A stretch of 64,000 nt of DNA. It comes from Carpediemonas membranifera (lineage: Eukaryota > Fornicata). The DNA is taken from assembly GCA_019828565.1 (NCBI GenBank), contig JAHDYR010000012.1, positions 1,054,001 through 1,118,000 on the forward strand, in the 5' to 3' direction. Under the pieces are notes generated by a model. That model made no database searches. It had not been told where the DNA came from and saw only the letters and a list, made by a program, of their open reading frames with translations. Numbering within the stretch: the stretch's first letter is position 1; the number at the start of each line of letters is the position of its first letter. A program made the translations under genes and the position numbers. Shown here one piece after another: positions 29,406-36,766 of this stretch.

Positions 29406-30020
29406 CTACGTCGCCCCGTCTGATGGCACAGCGTCCGGCTGGGGCCCGGGATCCACGGAGGGCTGGGTCGTGCCTCGGGTCCGTTCGGCCGCAGACACCC
29501 TGGCGATGAGGGGGAGGAGCGCGCCAACGTTCTTCCCCGAGACCGCGTTGCACGGGATAACCGTCCACATCCTGTCGGTGAGCTCGAACAGGCCGAGCTC
29601 GTCCGCCAGGCGGTCGGGGGTCATGACATCGGGGCAGTCGGCCCAATCGTCGGTGTGGTAGTTGGCCACGACAATCAGGGGCCGCTTGTTGGTGTCGTGG
29701 TCGAGGATTCGGTGGAGGTATTCTCGTTGCTCGTCGAGACACCACGAATCTTTCTCGTGGGGGTTGGTGATGAGACACATGACGGCCATCTTCTCGTTCA
29801 TATACATGTAGTGCAGCTCGCGGAGCTTGCATGCGCCGCCACAGTCCCATATCGTGATCTTAGAGCGTGGCAACCCCGAACTTCGTCCGCCAAACTTGAT
29901 CGTCTCCACATTGAACCCAACAGTGGGAATAAGAGTCAATTCATCAATAATGCCAACCAATCTGTACAGTAGCGTGGTCTTTCCAGCAGCATCGATGCCG
30001 AAGAATGGTGCTTGTATCAT
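29406..30020 (-). CDS. Arf-like small GTPase with degenerate motifs
   Basis: 204 aa. Arf/Arl features are P-loop GIDAAGKTTLL, switch I PTVGFN, and WDCGGACKLRELHYMYMNEK (Arf WDxGG). The base-recognition motif, normally NKxD, reads NYHTD, and the SA motif is NAVSG. The chain starts at MIQAPFFGIDAAGKT, so the usual N-terminal amphipathic, often myristoylated helix is missing. The upstream frame (GFLDDFNK) has no ATG before a stop. A ~30-residue Pro/Ser-rich tail is extra. Arf-like proteins regulate membrane traffic and ciliary transport. The altered G4 motif makes normal GTP specificity doubtful. Confidence 0.78.
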   Translation of the reverse strand: MIQAPFFGIDAAGKTTLLYRLVGIIDELTLIPTVGFNVETIKFGGRSSGLPRSKITIWDCGGACKLRELHYMYMNEKMAVMCLITNPHEKDSWCLDEQREYLHRILDHDTNKRPLIVVANYHTDDWADCPDVMTPDRLADELGLFELTDRMWTVIPCNAVSGKNVGALLPLIARVSAAERTRGTTQPSVDPGPQPDAVPSDGAT

Positions 30021-30059
30021 CTTGTTGAAGTCGTCCAGAAACCCGACTCCAACCGTCCT

Positions 30060-30806
30060 TTACTCCTGCTGTGGCTCCCGTATCCTGGCGCCCCACTGTA
30101 TTTTGCGGCGTCTCGGCTTGAGCTGGCGTCGGAGCATTCGCCTCATTTTGTCGTTGTTGACATCCACGAGTTGGTTGACAGTCGAGCTCTGTCGGTTTGA
30201 CGTAACCAGCACCCTGTTGACGTCGAGCTCCACTACAACGCGAGGCTGCCCCAGCGCCATGATGAATGTACGGGGCTGATCCACCGTCATGGAGCTCAGC
30301 ACCCGGATCAGGTCGAGCACGTCATATGGGGGGTCGGCGCGTGCTGGGATTAGTCTGACAGCTGTCTTGTCGTTGGCGTCCAGGACAGCTGCCAGCTCAG
30401 TCTGTGGCAGGCCCGGGGTACGGAGCGTCACGCGGTTGGCGCGGTTGACCAGAGAAAGCAGCGTTGGACTTGCACTGGGCTCGATGATAAAGACGCCGCT
30501 ACCAGTCAGACTGAAGCAAACGAGGCACGGGTCAAACACCGTGACAGCGAATTCCCCGGGAATGGAGCCTCTGAGCTCGAATAGGGCCACATACGTCTCC
30601 AACAGGCTGATGTCGGGGCGGAGGAAGTGCGTGCCAGGGGACACCCGCACCTGTGTGAGGTCGTCGGCCAACCGAGCCCGTTTGATGCTCTGCCGCACTG
30701 AGTTGACGTCGTAGAGCATAGCCCTGACCTCTGTGTCCGGTCTGGTGCTCTCGAACACCCAGCCGACAGTCAGCTGCACAGTCGTCATTGGTCTGGACAG
30801 AGTCAT
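30060..30806 (-). CDS. Unrecognised protein, start uncertain
   Basis: 248 aa from ATG 30806 (MTLSRPMTTVQLTVGW). The frame continues upstream without ATG to about 30875 (GYDCSHLRAVLKHVA), where a CACTCACAG precedes it. The chain is rich in beta-like segments (GEFAVTVFDPCLVCFSLTGS, PRVVVELDVNRVLV) and ends in a basic tail. It may be a later exon of a gene that includes 30907..31452: a GTGCGC...CACAG intron of about 64 nt would join them in phase 0. I recognise no family. Confidence 0.55.
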   Translation of the reverse strand: MTLSRPMTTVQLTVGWVFESTRPDTEVRAMLYDVNSVRQSIKRARLADDLTQVRVSPGTHFLRPDISLLETYVALFELRGSIPGEFAVTVFDPCLVCFSLTGSGVFIIEPSASPTLLSLVNRANRVTLRTPGLPQTELAAVLDANDKTAVRLIPARADPPYDVLDLIRVLSSMTVDQPRTFIMALGQPRVVVELDVNRVLVTSNRQSSTVNQLVDVNNDKMRRMLRRQLKPRRRKIQWGARIREPQQE

Positions 30807-30906
30807 CGTAAATGAGCGGGGCAGGCAGGGCTTCGTGGCGACGTGCTTCAGCACAGCCCTCAGATGAGAGCAGTCGTACCCCTGTGAGTGCGCTGGCAGG
30901 ATAAGG

Positions 30907-31452
30907 TCAAGCGGACGGCCTGGGGTCCGTCAGGAAGAGGCGCACGGCTGTCCATAACGTCTCAAAACGATCGAGCATCGCCTGCACCAGGGGCCGCGGG
31001 GGCTCAACTTGGGTATTACTAGCGCCGTCGACCGTAACCACGCATTCCGGGTGGGTCAGACACACTTTAAGGGAGCTGGGGCAGCATCCGCGGCAGAGTA
31101 GGGTGACAAGGACAGTCTCGAGAGACTCAACCGTGATGGCGATGCAGGCATGGCCCGAGACACCCTCTCTCACTGCGACGAGAGGACCCAGCTCGAGCTC
31201 GGCGGACCGGAGGTCATTGCACTGGATCGAACGAACAACGCGCCGCAGCTGGAAGAACAGGCGCAGATCGTGCAGGAGTGCGTCTGTTCGGACCGGTGTC
31301 GCCGATGTGACCACCGCCACTGCGCCCCGGACGACAATCCGGGCCCTGGGGAGCGTGGCGTCGATCACGAGCTCCTTGGGCAGCTTCCGGTCAATAAATA
31401 TGCTCAGTATCTCGAAGTGCCGGCAGTCCGGAATAGTGACATGGCCCTTCAT
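30907..31452 (-). CDS. Unrecognised protein, possibly part of a multi-exon gene
   Basis: 181 aa from ATG 31452 (MKGHVTIPDCRHFEILSIFI). The open frame extends 19 codons further up to a TTG. It has beta-rich and helical segments (VVRGAVAVVTS, ALLHDLRLFFQLRRVVRSI) and no recognised motif. It lies between two other short minus-strand ORFs in different frames, so the three could be exons of one gene. No intron pair from 31464..31817 into this frame matched in phase. Confidence 0.5.
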   Translation of the reverse strand: MKGHVTIPDCRHFEILSIFIDRKLPKELVIDATLPRARIVVRGAVAVVTSATPVRTDALLHDLRLFFQLRRVVRSIQCNDLRSAELELGPLVAVREGVSGHACIAITVESLETVLVTLLCRGCCPSSLKVCLTHPECVVTVDGASNTQVEPPRPLVQAMLDRFETLWTAVRLFLTDPRPSA

Positions 31453-31463
31453 GTCGAAGTGTC

Positions 31464-31817
31464 TCAGAAGCCCGCCGATGGGGCGTCGTAGCCGGCTGTA
31501 TGCCCGCAATCAAGGTCGGATCGTGTCACAGTAGCGTCACAAGTTGGGGTGATCTCGATGTCACACCGCTTCGGGACTCTGGCCGAGCTGTAGAACGCGA
31601 TGAGGGCGTCAATTCGTTCTTGATCCTCGCTGTGTAAGTGGGGCTGCAAAAAGACAAACTTAATGGCTCCATGCTGCTGACTATTACGATAGTGATTTGA
31701 GAATGGCAGAATAGACCGGCTAGGTGAGAGAATACAGATTAGACTGACATTCTGCGAAGCACGTCTGAAAAAGACGCCCTTTCTTGGAAAGTGGAAAGAT
31801 ATTCCCGGTAGCTTCAT
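31464..31817 (-). CDS. Short hypothetical ORF
   Basis: 117 aa from ATG 31817, overlapping the next downstream ORF in another frame. It is more AT-rich than its neighbours. The later part (FLQPHLHSEDQERIDALIAF) reads more like protein than the first 40 residues. It may be a 5' exon of the downstream gene(s) or not coding at all. An intergenic GCAGGATA on this strand lies about 90 nt upstream. Confidence 0.3.
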   Translation of the reverse strand: MKLPGISFHFPRKGVFFRRASQNVSLICILSPSRSILPFSNHYRNSQQHGAIKFVFLQPHLHSEDQERIDALIAFYSSARVPKRCDIEITPTCDATVTRSDLDCGHTAGYDAPSAGF

Positions 31818-32290
31818 ATTTCATGCAATGAATTCACACCTGATTAAGGCTGAGTTTCCCGGTTCTGTGACGAAGTGTCACAGCAGCGACATTTCGTCGT
31901 TCCTTATCCTGCACCAAATCACCGCGAGTCAGCGCTTATCTCGGGTGCCGGGACAGCCTCGTGCCGGGGCCGGGCACTAGGGGAGGAGTGCCCGGTAGCC
32001 CTTAAAAAAGGTGCAGGATAAGTTGTTGTCCAGCAGACTCTCCAAAAACCCACCCCTCAGCCCGCTCCCCCCGTTCTAAGCGCACATACCCCCCCCCCCG
32101 CCTTGGTTGCCGTTGTGTGGACGCGCGTTTTGCTTGAATAAAATGGGCTGAGTGAAAAAGAACAACATCAACCGGGGCTCGCTAAATGCTGACGACTCCG
32201 CTTGACTCCACTCGATCGTGTGATTGGGCCAAATATTTTGGCCGCCGCATGGACTGGACTCAACTACAGCACTGTAACGGTACATTTACC
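31818..32290. other. Intergenic region with a structured inverted-repeat element
   Basis: A perfect 13-bp inverted repeat, CTTATCCTGCACC (31903..31915) and GGTGCAGGATAAG (32010..32022), encloses 94 bp. Inside it an 8-bp perfect hairpin pairs CCGGGCAC (31970..31977) with GTGCCCGG (31988..31995) around a 10-nt purine-rich loop. A run of 12 C follows at about 32090. It could be a structured RNA, a protein-binding site or a small transposon remnant. Confidence 0.5.
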
Positions 32291-35200
32291 CTACTCCTCC
32301 ACGGGAATGACGCGGTGTCTGAACTGCTCCACACCTGCCATGGCCTCGTTGAGCTTCTTGTGTGCCTCAGGCCAGTCGGCCCAACGAAGTACCGCCTCGG
32401 CTAGGGCCACGTGCCCCGCGGCACCTGTCTTCTGGGCAACCTCGACAAGCATGCCGCATGCCTGGGCCGACGCTGACTTCTTGACGGTGAGCCCAATGGC
32501 CCTGGCGAGTGCGATGGTGTGGCCGGCCCAGCGGGTCGTCATGGCGCGCAGCACGGGGACGGCGGCCGAGATGACGTCGGGGTTGCCCTCCAGCGCGATG
32601 TTGTGGATGACGAAGGGGACGATGGTCGCCTCGAGCCGGTCCAGCACGGCGTTGAAGTCGGGCCCGGCCGTGGCGAGGATGTAGCCCAGCGTCGACCAGC
32701 CCAACACGCGCACGGCGTTGGAAGCGTCGATCTGCTGCTCAATGCCAAGCGTCTTGACCTCCAGGGAGAAAACATGGTCGTCGAACGGGCGTGTCAGCGT
32801 CGCCGCGATCAGGAGCACCAGCTGCCACAGGCCGACGGGGTCCTGGAACGCTGCCCCGGCCCGTGCCATGTCAGTGAGGGCTCCAAGGGCCTGGTGGATG
32901 AAGAGGAACTCCGTATCTCGGGGGATCTGGATGGAGTCGAGCCCGGCGGAGACGTTGAGGGTCTTCGCGATGTGGTGGACGGCCTGCACGACCGTGTCAA
33001 CGTGCTGCTGGTCAGGAACCCGCCGGAACAGGGCGAGCGTCACTGCGATGCGCTGTCTGTCGGTGAAGCAGGCTGCGGGCGTCGCCAGGCCGCGGACGGC
33101 GAAGGCAGTGAAAATGGCGACGACGGCGCCCTCGAAGCTGGTCTTGTTGCTGTCGCTGGCAATCTTCCACAGCTCGAGCGCCTTCTTGGCGTACTCCTCG
33201 ATCTGCGGTGGGAAGGGCGCATCCCGGTCGAGCAGGGCGCTGACGGCGGCCTTGGCAGCGTGCAGATGGATGGCGTGGCGAAGGAACTCATCCTCCTTGT
33301 CGAACGCGTGCGGGTCAGGCGGCTTGCTGAGACCCTGAGCCATGCAGTCGATCGAGGACATCTTCTTCGTAACGTGCATGACCTTGCACGTCTCGGGGAT
33401 GCGACCGACCAGGTCAGGCTTGAACGACACCAGCAGCCCGGCGGCGTTGGCGATGTGGGTGACGACCTCGAAGCTGCTGACCCGCTTGGACAGTAGCGCG
33501 TCGAGCGTCTTGGCCGTGGCGTAGCGGGAGTCTCTCTCCATCAGGAACCGCATAGTGATGGCCGCGTGGCCGGGCTCGAGCGCCATGGCGTTCATCGTCG
33601 CACGGTAGAGGGCCTCGGGGTCGGTGATCATGACCCGGATCTTGGCAAAGGCCGCGAGCACCGTGATGGTCGCGCAGCGCTTCACCGCGGTGTCGATGGC
33701 GTTCGTCAGGGCGGGGACGACGGCTGTACAGGAGGCCAACCGGGACACGACGTCCATGACGGCGGGGCAGTCCCGCTCGGCCTCGATGAGCTTCACCAGG
33801 AGCCCCACGACGGCAGAGACCTCGGCCCCGGTCATCGTCGTGTGCGGCGCCATCGACGTCGCCAGGGAGGGCAGGATTCGCGGGTCAGCATGGGGCAGTT
33901 GGGCGTACGCCAGGAGGGCGCCCGTCACCCCCGCCACGGGGATAGCGGCGCCGAACGACACGAACGCGTCCACCGCGCCCGACCGCATCGTCGAGTCCGC
34001 GCCGGTGAGGTGGGTCGCGAGGGGCCCGGCGAGGTCAGAGGCGACGTCCGGCACGCGCTGGATGAGGCGGCCGGCGGCGGCGAGGAGATCGGGCGTCGGG
34101 GCGGCCAGGGCGGCGATGGCGTGGGGCAGCACGTCGTCGAGCAGGCCCCGGAGCGGCATGGCGTCCATCACGCCGGCAATGGCGGTGCTGGCCGCGTTGG
34201 TCCCCTTGTTCCCGGCGATTGCGGCGAGCAGGATGCCAATGAGAGCGACACGGTCATCCTCTGCGCCGAACGAGAGCAGCTCTGTTGCAGCGATCATGCC
34301 GCGTGCCGTGGCGCTCTTCTCCGCGATGGCGGCCCACGTTTGGGTGTCGTGTGTGCCGATTGAGCCCCACAGAAGCACCAGGGACGCCTCGACGTCGGGC
34401 TCGACCATGGCTCGGGCCACGAGGCGGGAAGGGTCGACGGGGATGGGGGCGCCGCGACGGATCGCGGCGGCGATGATCTTAGACGCGAGAGGGTCGGTGC
34501 TAGAGGCGATGGCGACGAGGTCGAGGTGTGCGAGGGCGTGGGCCGGGATCGACGGCAGGGCGGTCAGCATGGCGGAGGCGGCGGGCTCAGAGACGTTGGT
34601 GTTGGCGTCCTGGACACCGGTGGCGAGGGCGTCGAGGAGCAGGCCGTTGGTGACGACGGCAACTGCCGCAGCGGCGTTGACCGCGGCAAGCCTGACTCTC
34701 CAGGAGTCGGTATCGGCGTCCATGTCGCCGGCGTCGGACGCTTCTGACATGCTCGCCGCTGAGTAGTCGCTCTCGTCGTCGCTGGTCTCCGAGAACTCAC
34801 CGAACTCGGCCGCCAGCGGGTCGAACGACACGCCCTCGCGGATGGCGGCGCTGATCGCATCCAGCACGGGCTCGAGTGTGTACCGTGGGACAGCCCCGGC
34901 GACTGCGGCGATGCATTCGAGGGCAGCGGCCCGTGCGATGCACTCCTCGGCGAGGTCGAGCCCCATGTCGGCCACAGTGGCCAGGACGCCGAGGCTGTGC
35001 TTCACGGCGTCGGTGACGACCTTGCTGTCCGTAGTCGCTATTGCCGCGGCCACACGGCCCACCGCTGCCGTGGCGAATGGGAGTGTGGCGGCCTCGGTCA
35101 TCGACGTCAGGGCGGGCAACACTGACTGGGCGGCGAACGTGGGGTCGAGCAAGGGCGCGATGTTGCCCAGGGCGACCAGGGCGGGGCGGGTATGGATTGG

Positions 35201-35782
35201 GTGAGTGCCGACGACCGTGATGAGGCTGTTGGCGGCGTCCCGGGCGAAGGGGAGAAGCGTCTCGGCCTCCATGGCGCACACGGCGTTGAGGGCGGTGATG
35301 GCGGCCCCGATGACCTCGATCATGGGGGAGTGGAGCCCGTGCGCCAGGGCCGGGATGACCTGCTCGCGGACTGACTTGGTCCGCTCGCACAGGACCGGGT
35401 GGATGTAGGTCAGGACGTGCGCCATGACGATAGCCTTGCTGCTCCTCTGGGAGTCTGTCTTAGAGCTCTCAGGGAGCTGGTAGTCGCGCAGGATGAGGCC
35501 GAGGAGCTCGGCGACATCCTCATCCGGCTGCGTCGCAATGAAGGCACGAACGGTGCGCAGAGACTGCGAAGCAACGCCAGTATGATCATCATAGAGGGAT
35601 TCGAATATGTTGGGCGTCACCGTTGGGAACTCGGCCCGAAGAGAAGACACTTGGCCGTTTCCCTCGAAGAATTGCTGGAGATGGGAAAGCCCCATCTGCC
35701 GAATGTCTCTATCCTGATTGTTGTTCTCATTGGTGACGAATATCTGGCGAATGACGGCCAGGTAGTCGGGCTTTGGCGCCAT
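32291..35782 (-). CDS. CAND1-like HEAT-repeat protein
   Basis: 1163 aa, nearly all short helical repeats rich in Ala/Val/Leu. CAND1 sequesters cullins and exchanges the substrate receptors of cullin-RING ubiquitin ligases. Support: a repeat array interrupted around residues 325-365 by an acidic Ser/Asp insert (FSETSDDESDYSAASMSEAS) and then DSWRVRLAAVNAAAAV, the position and form of the CAND1 acidic loop followed by SWKVRRAA. The start (NNNQDRDIRQMGLSHLQQFF) also parallels CAND1. Total length fits (human 1230). An importin-beta-type protein is the main alternative. ATG 35782 starts MAPKPDYLAV. Confidence 0.65.
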   Translation of the reverse strand: MAPKPDYLAVIRQIFVTNENNNQDRDIRQMGLSHLQQFFEGNGQVSSLRAEFPTVTPNIFESLYDDHTGVASQSLRTVRAFIATQPDEDVAELLGLILRDYQLPESSKTDSQRSSKAIVMAHVLTYIHPVLCERTKSVREQVIPALAHGLHSPMIEVIGAAITALNAVCAMEAETLLPFARDAANSLITVVGTHPIHTRPALVALGNIAPLLDPTFAAQSVLPALTSMTEAATLPFATAAVGRVAAAIATTDSKVVTDAVKHSLGVLATVADMGLDLAEECIARAAALECIAAVAGAVPRYTLEPVLDAISAAIREGVSFDPLAAEFGEFSETSDDESDYSAASMSEASDAGDMDADTDSWRVRLAAVNAAAAVAVVTNGLLLDALATGVQDANTNVSEPAASAMLTALPSIPAHALAHLDLVAIASSTDPLASKIIAAAIRRGAPIPVDPSRLVARAMVEPDVEASLVLLWGSIGTHDTQTWAAIAEKSATARGMIAATELLSFGAEDDRVALIGILLAAIAGNKGTNAASTAIAGVMDAMPLRGLLDDVLPHAIAALAAPTPDLLAAAGRLIQRVPDVASDLAGPLATHLTGADSTMRSGAVDAFVSFGAAIPVAGVTGALLAYAQLPHADPRILPSLATSMAPHTTMTGAEVSAVVGLLVKLIEAERDCPAVMDVVSRLASCTAVVPALTNAIDTAVKRCATITVLAAFAKIRVMITDPEALYRATMNAMALEPGHAAITMRFLMERDSRYATAKTLDALLSKRVSSFEVVTHIANAAGLLVSFKPDLVGRIPETCKVMHVTKKMSSIDCMAQGLSKPPDPHAFDKEDEFLRHAIHLHAAKAAVSALLDRDAPFPPQIEEYAKKALELWKIASDSNKTSFEGAVVAIFTAFAVRGLATPAACFTDRQRIAVTLALFRRVPDQQHVDTVVQAVHHIAKTLNVSAGLDSIQIPRDTEFLFIHQALGALTDMARAGAAFQDPVGLWQLVLLIAATLTRPFDDHVFSLEVKTLGIEQQIDASNAVRVLGWSTLGYILATAGPDFNAVLDRLEATIVPFVIHNIALEGNPDVISAAVPVLRAMTTRWAGHTIALARAIGLTVKKSASAQACGMLVEVAQKTGAAGHVALAEAVLRWADWPEAHKKLNEAMAGVEQFRHRVIPVEE

Positions 35783-35920
35783 CTCTGTTGTGACTCAGCC
35801 GCGACTCCCTCTGCCGGGCTTGTGCACCGCAGCGGCTGACATCTCCACATGGCAAGTCATGGCCGCCCCGCGCGGCTTGGGCGACGCCCGAGCCGTGTAA
35901 AGTGCAACTACTACTATCCT

Positions 35921-36100
35921 TTACTCTGCCGTCTCCTGCCCCTCACCGAACGAGAACCCAGGCAGCTGCTGCACGAAAGCCTGGATTATGTTAGAGATCC
36001 GGGCCTTTTCAGACTGAAGCTGCTGATGCTCCTCGGCGGAAGCGTTGAACTGCTCTTCGACCTTGGCGAGGATCTGGTTGGCCTGTTCGTCGATATTCAT
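35921..36100 (-). CDS. Small coiled-coil ORF, possibly the last exon of a small gene
   Basis: 59 aa starting MNIDEQANQILAKVEEQFNA, with a heptad-like pattern rich in Gln/Glu, ending GFSFGEGQETAE. Upstream on the same strand, ATG 36283 opens MSEQNETGTNNETQDTQSIT. A 31-nt GTTCGTCCC...AACTCAG candidate intron (36180..36210) joins that, in phase, to DFGMKINDLLQNLNNELQ, followed by another donor-like GTACGTTCC. I could not find an acceptor that keeps this last exon in frame, so the full gene model is unresolved. No family recognised. Confidence 0.4.
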   Translation of the reverse strand: MNIDEQANQILAKVEEQFNASAEEHQQLQSEKARISNIIQAFVQQLPGFSFGEGQETAE

Positions 36101-36766
36101 GTGTAATAAGCATAGAATGGAACGTACTGAAGCTCATTGTTAAGATTCTGCAGCAGGTCATTGATTTTCATCCCAAAGTCTGAGTTATCTGGGAGGATGA
36201 AGGGACGAACCTGTCAAAATCGCAGTTATCGACTGAGTATCCTGTGTTTCGTTGTTTGTGCCTGTTTCGTTCTGCTCACTCATCCAATTAGCCAGGTGAC
36301 CTCTCCGGCGCTTACGAAATCCCTTAAAGTGCGTCAGAATCTGAATTATCGCACTTAAGGCTTGTTCGGCGCCGTTATCAGTAGCCAGTAGATATGATAG
36401 GAAAGGCGAGGAGACGCTGACCTGGAAGCCTCGAAAGTTTAGCATGGAAAGAAATGAGTCATCAGTGCATCGCCTTGAGGCAGACCGGCCATGGCAGGAG
36501 CACATGTTGCCGGAGAATGCAGTGCATATATGGTGGTTAGTGCATGTGTGTGATCATTCGGGTGGCTGTAATCATCGCACTTAGCATCGACTTGTGTCAA
36601 CCGGGCTCACACTCATTTTCTCGAAGCCTAACCGGGAATCCGTTGAGAAGCTGGACAGGAACGATGTCAGGACTCGTCGCTGAGTCAGCCCCTGGCAGGC
36701 CAGCGACAGTCAGCCGTCCCCCGCACTTTAATCACGCAAGACATTCGTCGAACACAGCACTGAGTG
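36101..36766. other. Intergenic / unresolved small exons
   Basis: Apart from the candidate minus-strand exons 36211..36283 and 36128..36179, this 666-bp stretch holds no recognisable gene. It is AT-richer than its neighbours. Confidence 0.35.

Noticed and set aside
32088-32100. Run of 12 C bases as a functional element
   Set aside because: Could be chance or a homopolymer artefact; nothing nearby supports a role.
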